Source: JBMNNS01 sp050942625 (lineage in GTDB: Bacteria > Bacillota > Dethiobacteria > DTU022 > UBA8154). Taken from it: a stretch of 10,231 nt of DNA. The stretch is from NCBI GenBank assembly GCA_050942625.1, contig JBMNNS010000063.1, forward strand, positions 1 through 10,231, in the 5' to 3' direction. The notes beneath the pieces are model-generated. The model searched no databases and was not told where the DNA came from. It saw nothing but the letters and a program-made list of their open reading frames with translations. The position numbers and the translations under genes are program-made. Shown piece by piece: positions 7,250 through 10,231 of the stretch (within the stretch, counting starts at the first letter, position 1; each line of letters starts with the position of its first letter).

Positions 7250-8455
7250 ATGTTTATAGACTTTTTTTATCTGTTAAGAAATTATGGTGTTCCTGTTTCC
7301 CTAACGGAATGGATGGCACTAATGGAGGCTATAAGTGAGGGGCTGGCTTATTCGAGTTTAACCGGTTTTTATTATCTTGCTCGTGCTGTGCTCGTTAAAA
7401 GTGAAACTTATTTTGATAAATATGACTTAGCTTTTCAACATTATTTTCAAGGAATTGAAACGCCTGCTGAAATAACTGAACAGGTCCTTAAATGGCTGGA
7501 AAATGCGTTGCCCCCCTTGCGCATCTCTCCAGAGGAGCGCATCCAATTTCAGGACTGGGACCTGGATGAATTGCGTCGCCAGCTAGAACAAAGACTGAGG
7601 GAACAAAAGGAAGAACACCACGGGGGGGATACCTGGATTGGGACGGGGGGGACCTCCCGCTTCGGCCATTCTGGATACCACCCTGCAGGAATACGCATAG
7701 GCGGAAGATCGGTGAACCAATCTGCTGTCAAAATCGCTGCTGAACGTAAATTCAGGGACTTCCGGGGCGATAAAACTATTGGGATCAGGGAGTTTGAAGT
7801 TGCCTTGCGCAAGTTGCGGCGACTGAGCAGTAAAGTAGAAGGCCCCAAGGACGAGCTCGATATTGATGAAACTATCCGGGCTACGGGCGACAAGGGCGGT
7901 TTGTTGCAACTTGTTTGGGAGCGCAGCCGTAAAAATACCGTTAAAGTAATTTTGCTAATGGATTCAGGCGGTTCTATGGATCCCTATGCCAGGATTTGTA
8001 GCCAGCTATTCACGGCTTTAAACAGGTCCAACCATTTTAAGGATATGCGTTTCTATTACTTTCATAACTGCATCTATGACGATCTCTATTTAGATCCAAC
8101 CTGCAGTTTACGCAATTCAATAAAAACGAATACTTTTTTGCAGCGAAGGGATCCCGAATATAAGGTTATCCTTGTAGGGGATGCCAGCATGGCAGTAGGC
8201 GAATTAACCATGGTGGATGGTATTATATATTGGGGCATGCGCAATGAAAAGCCGGGGATCTGGTGGTTGCAGCGCATTGCCAATCATTTTGAACATACGG
8301 TTTGGCTAAACCCCATCCCCAAAGCCTATTGGAGTAGTGCAAACCGTTCTATTGGAGCTTACACGATTTCCTTGATTCGAAATATTTTCCCCATGTACGA
8401 ACTTACACTGGAAGGCCTGGAACAAGCCATCCAGAAACTAAAGGTTAAAAAGTAA
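7250..8455 (+). CDS. CoxE-like VWA domain-containing protein
   Basis: The 401-aa protein has the CoxE-like layout: an N-terminal helical part (FIDFFYLLRNYGVPV), a charged segment (about 93-124), a Gly-rich conserved stretch (131-152, with RFGHSGYHPAGIRIGG), then the VWA domain from about 228. The metal-site loop is LLMDSGGSMDPY (235-246), i.e. D238-x-G-x-S242 rather than the standard DxSxS. This recalls the DxGGSM form I associate with CoxE-like proteins. A second conserved loop is VILVGDASMA (306-315). No signal peptide or membrane segment is seen, so it is cytoplasmic. It probably forms a chaperone pair with the MoxR ATPase just upstream. There is no strong ribosome binding site before the ATG (only GGTAGTG), which fits translational coupling to the upstream gene. 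The client is unknown. Confidence 0.9.
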   Translation: MFIDFFYLLRNYGVPVSLTEWMALMEAISEGLAYSSLTGFYYLARAVLVKSETYFDKYDLAFQHYFQGIETPAEITEQVLKWLENALPPLRISPEERIQFQDWDLDELRRQLEQRLREQKEEHHGGDTWIGTGGTSRFGHSGYHPAGIRIGGRSVNQSAVKIAAERKFRDFRGDKTIGIREFEVALRKLRRLSSKVEGPKDELDIDETIRATGDKGGLLQLVWERSRKNTVKVILLMDSGGSMDPYARICSQLFTALNRSNHFKDMRFYYFHNCIYDDLYLDPTCSLRNSIKTNTFLQRRDPEYKVILVGDASMAVGELTMVDGIIYWGMRNEKPGIWWLQRIANHFEHTVWLNPIPKAYWSSANRSIGAYTISLIRNIFPMYELTLEGLEQAIQKLKVKK

Positions 8456-8600
8456 CATTCTTTCACTATTGCAATTTTCTATAGGAGCCCGCACCTTTAT
8501 TTAGAATATCTATTTCCCCTATTTTGTGAACAGCACTATACTATCTAATGAATATGTTTTAATAATTCGCTAATTTTCTTAAAGGAGTGGTATTCAGCCA

Positions 8601-9683
8601 ATGAGAAATGTGCTGGCAACAAAATGGGGTATTATTAGCGTTGGAGCAGCAATTGGCGTTTTGGCTTCACTGCTGCAGTATTTGGGGAATCCTGCAAATA
8701 TGGGGATTTGTGTGGCTTGTTTTGTCCGGGATGTTACGGGTGCACTTGGTTTGCACAGGGCCCCTGTGGTACAATATCTACGTCCGGAAATTATTGGTTT
8801 TGTCCTCGGCTCCTTTGGAGCAGCATATCTGTTCAAGGAATTCAGGCCCAGGCTTGGTTCTGCACCCCTTGTGAGATTTATTCTTGGTGCTTTTGCCATG
8901 ATCGGGGCACTGATCTTTTTAGGATGCCCATGGCGGGCAGTGCTTCGCCTTGCCGGCGGTGACTGGAACGCCATCCTTGGTTTGCTTGGCCTTGCCGTGG
9001 GTATCTGGATCGGTACGGAATTTCTTAAGGCAGGCTATAACTTGGGGGCTTCTCACAGGACATATACAGCAGCAGGGTTGATATTTCCCATAATTATGGC
9101 AGGGCTTCTGGTTATTTTATTATTTAATCCACAAATCGAAGGGGAAGCACAAAGTGGTATTTTATTTTACAGCCTGGAAGGCCCCGGATCCATGCATGCA
9201 CCTTTAATTATATCCTTAGTTGTAGGACTTATTATAGGCTTTCTGGCCCAGAAGAGCCGTTTTTGTACCATGGGTGCCATTCGTGATCTAATTTTATTCA
9301 AACAGACCCATCTATTTTCAGGATTCGTCAGCTTAGCTGTTGCTGCTTTTGTCACGAACCTGGTCCTCCATCAATTTAACCCCGGCTTTGCAGGGCAGCC
9401 TGTAGCTCATACCATGCATATTTGGAACTTTGCCGGGATGACGCTGGCAGGTTTAGCTTTTGTCCTTGCCGGCGGTTGTCCGGGGCGCCAACTTTTCCTT
9501 TCTGGTGAAGGTGATGGTGACGCAGCAGTGTTTGTAATCGGTATGGTTGCCGGTGCAGCCTTTGCCCACAATTTTGGGTTGGCCAGCTCCGCCAGTGGAG
9601 CTACCCCGGCAGGGATTGTTGCAGTTATTATTGGGTTGGTATCCTGCTTGCTGATCGGGTTTACCATGCGAGAAATAGCATAA
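8601..9683 (+). CDS. yedE: YedE-type selenium metabolism membrane protein
   Basis: The 360-aa protein is strongly hydrophobic with about nine or ten membrane segments. It belongs to the YeeE/YedE (Sulf_transp) family, whose studied member YeeE/TsuA imports thiosulfate through conserved cysteines. It carries the YedE signature: NMGICVACFVRD (33-44), FLGCPWRAVLRL (107-118), SRFCTMGAIRD (219-229) and GGCPGRQLFLSGEGDGDA (291-308). Conserved cysteines are C37, C40, C109, C222 and C293. This form occurs with yedF and selD in selenium-using bacteria and is thought to move or relay a selenium (or sulfur) species. The tusA-like gene starts 21 bp after its stop and selD follows, which supports that role. 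AAAGGAG lies 13 nt before the ATG, rather far. The 144-bp gap after the CoxE-like gene could hold a separate promoter, but none is clear. Confidence 0.92.
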   Translation: MRNVLATKWGIISVGAAIGVLASLLQYLGNPANMGICVACFVRDVTGALGLHRAPVVQYLRPEIIGFVLGSFGAAYLFKEFRPRLGSAPLVRFILGAFAMIGALIFLGCPWRAVLRLAGGDWNAILGLLGLAVGIWIGTEFLKAGYNLGASHRTYTAAGLIFPIIMAGLLVILLFNPQIEGEAQSGILFYSLEGPGSMHAPLIISLVVGLIIGFLAQKSRFCTMGAIRDLILFKQTHLFSGFVSLAVAAFVTNLVLHQFNPGFAGQPVAHTMHIWNFAGMTLAGLAFVLAGGCPGRQLFLSGEGDGDAAVFVIGMVAGAAFAHNFGLASSASGATPAGIVAVIIGLVSCLLIGFTMREIA

Positions 9684-9704
9684 CATAAAAGGAGGAGCAA
9701 AAAG

Positions 9705-9923
9705 ATGAGTAATATTGTCGATGCCAGGGGTTTTTCCTGTCCCCAGCCTGTTATAATGACCTTAAATAGAATAAAAAAAGTAAATAAGGGTGAAATTGTA
9801 ATTATGGTGGATACCGATACAGCAAAGGAGAACGTGAGCCGCGCTGCCAGGGCCCAGGGTTGGGAGGTAGCCGGCATTCAACCTGAGGATGAAGGGTACA
9901 GGATCACCATCAAAAAAAATTAG
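9705..9923 (+). CDS. TusA/YedF-type sulfurtransferase-like protein
   Basis: A 72-aa SirA/TusA-fold protein with the hallmark DARGFSCPQPV (6-16), in which Cys12 of the CPxP motif is the residue that carries persulfide sulfur in TusA. In this neighbourhood it is probably the counterpart of YedF, a CPxP protein encoded between yedE and selD in selenium users, and may carry selenium as a Cys perselenide toward SelD. YedF proteins often have an added C-terminal DsrE-like domain of about 100 residues; here the frame ends after the TusA-like domain. A strong AAAGGAGGAG site sits about 8 nt before the ATG. selD begins 17 bp after its stop, and the selD ribosome binding site touches the TAG stop, so the three genes look like one operon. 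Selenium transfer is inferred from context. Confidence 0.9.
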   Translation: MSNIVDARGFSCPQPVIMTLNRIKKVNKGEIVIMVDTDTAKENVSRAARAQGWEVAGIQPEDEGYRITIKKN

Positions 9924-9940
9924 GAAAGAGAGTCAAATAG

Positions 9941-10231
9941 ATGAAGAATTACCCCATGTTAACAGAAAACGCCCGGGCTGCAGGTTGAGCTGCTAAAATA
10001 GGTCCGGGGGATCTAACGGACGTTTTAGAGGGCTTAATCTTGAAAAAAAACCCGAACCTCCTTGTCGGGCTCGATGTTTCCGACGATGCCGGGGTTTACA
10101 AGCTGACAGATGAAATTGCCCTTATACAAACTTTGGATTTTTTCACCCCCATTGTTAACGATCCGTACGATTTTGGCAGGATTGCTGCTGCAAATGCTTT
10201 GAGTGACGTCTATGCCATGGGGGGCAAACCT
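9941..10231 (+). CDS. selD: Selenide, water dikinase (SelD), selenocysteine-containing, 3' part beyond window
   Basis: Reading from ATG 9941 and taking the TGA at 9986-9988 as selenocysteine gives 97 codons that stay open to the window edge. The sequence has AAGUAAKIGPGD (13-24), DVSDDAGVYKL (45-55), QTLDFFTPIVNDPYDFGRIAAANALSD in two conserved blocks (63-89) and YAMGGKP (91-97), all typical of SelD. The enzyme makes selenophosphate from selenide and ATP for Sec and selenouridine synthesis. U16 and K19 align with catalytic C17 and K20 of E. coli SelD; D49 and D89 match metal/ATP-binding aspartates. The protein is about 345 aa in the family, so roughly 250 residues lie outside. A GGAAAGAG site overlaps the stop of the preceding gene. 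Automatic annotation may call this frame broken or start it after the TGA, because the next in-frame ATG is not until 10214. Confidence 0.9.
9986..9988 (+). other. selD: In-frame TGA read as selenocysteine (Sec16 of SelD)
   Basis: TGA is codon 16, exactly where SelD has its catalytic Cys or Sec. Family sequence continues in the same frame on both sides, and a hairpin follows directly, so recoding is far more likely than a nonsense mutation. Confidence 0.9.
9988..10034 (+). promoter_or_regulatory. Bacterial SECIS element in selD
   Basis: Right after the TGA the RNA can fold as a stacked hairpin. The lower stem CTAAAA (9993-9998) pairs with TTTTAG (10023-10028). A small internal loop (TAG against G) leads to the upper stem GTCCG (10002-10006) with CGGAC (10017-10021), capped by a 10-nt loop starting GGGG (10007-10016). 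AGC (9988-9990) can also pair with GCT (10032-10034), bringing the UGA to the base. The TGA is 18 nt from the apical loop, and G is at the loop's first positions, as described for bacterial SECIS elements that bind SelB. Confidence 0.8.

Noticed and set aside
7549..7909. Minus-strand open frames of 108-114 codons inside the CoxE-like gene
   Set aside because: They lie opposite conserved CoxE-like sequence and their translations are low-complexity with no recognisable domain.
8456..8600. Terminator or promoter between the CoxE-like gene and yedE
   Set aside because: AT-rich, but I found no hairpin followed by a T-tract and no properly spaced -35/-10 pair.
9407..9877. 156-codon minus-strand frame across yedE and the tusA-like gene
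   Set aside because: It is antisense to two clear genes; its apparent hydrophobic composition comes from the complement of membrane-segment codons.
9986..9988. Stop codon making selD a pseudogene or a 15-residue peptide
   Set aside because: It lies at the catalytic Cys/Sec site, the frame continues with conserved SelD sequence, and a SECIS-like hairpin follows.

Overview
The window looks like a piece of an anaerobic, selenium-using Firmicute, perhaps Peptococcaceae or a relative. This is inferred from purine-rich Shine-Dalgarno sites, TTG starts, moderate GC with AT-rich intergenic DNA, a very long fused 2-hydroxyacyl-CoA dehydratase activase-type protein, and a selenophosphate synthetase that appears to carry selenocysteine. 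No rRNA, tRNA, mobile element or CRISPR array was seen.

Left half, minus strand (transcribed right to left): a small lipoprotein with a PrcB-like C-terminal domain (5675-6190), a 311-bp spacer with several dyads, an asparagine synthase-family gene (3486-5363), then 26 bp later an open frame of 1153 codons that runs off the left edge (1-3459). The last two look like one operon. The long frame joins two ASKHA-type activase domains to a DUF2229/HgdB-like cysteine-rich region. The AsnB-like protein starts at a TTG with a strong ribosome binding site and reads Met-Gly-Gly-Ile-Cys. The residue that should be the N-terminal catalytic cysteine of the glutaminase domain is therefore glycine, while the rest of that domain's pocket is kept.

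Centre: a divergent intergenic region (6191-6351) has a TATAAT box facing each way and a 15-bp palindrome between them.

Right half, plus strand: a MoxR-type AAA+ ATPase (probable TTG start at 6367) is followed 13 bp later by a CoxE-like VWA protein. After a 144-bp gap comes a selenium cluster: yedE (membrane transporter-like), a 72-aa TusA/YedF-type sulfurtransferase-like protein, and selD, cut by the right edge. selD has an in-frame TGA at the catalytic position (codon 16), followed at once by a well-formed hairpin suitable as a bacterial SECIS. The cluster fits a pathway in which YedE imports or handles a sulfur/selenium species, the CPxP protein carries it as a persulfide or perselenide, and SelD makes selenophosphate. 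A MoxR/CoxE pair beside these genes suggests, without proving, a link to maturation of a selenium- or molybdenum-dependent enzyme.
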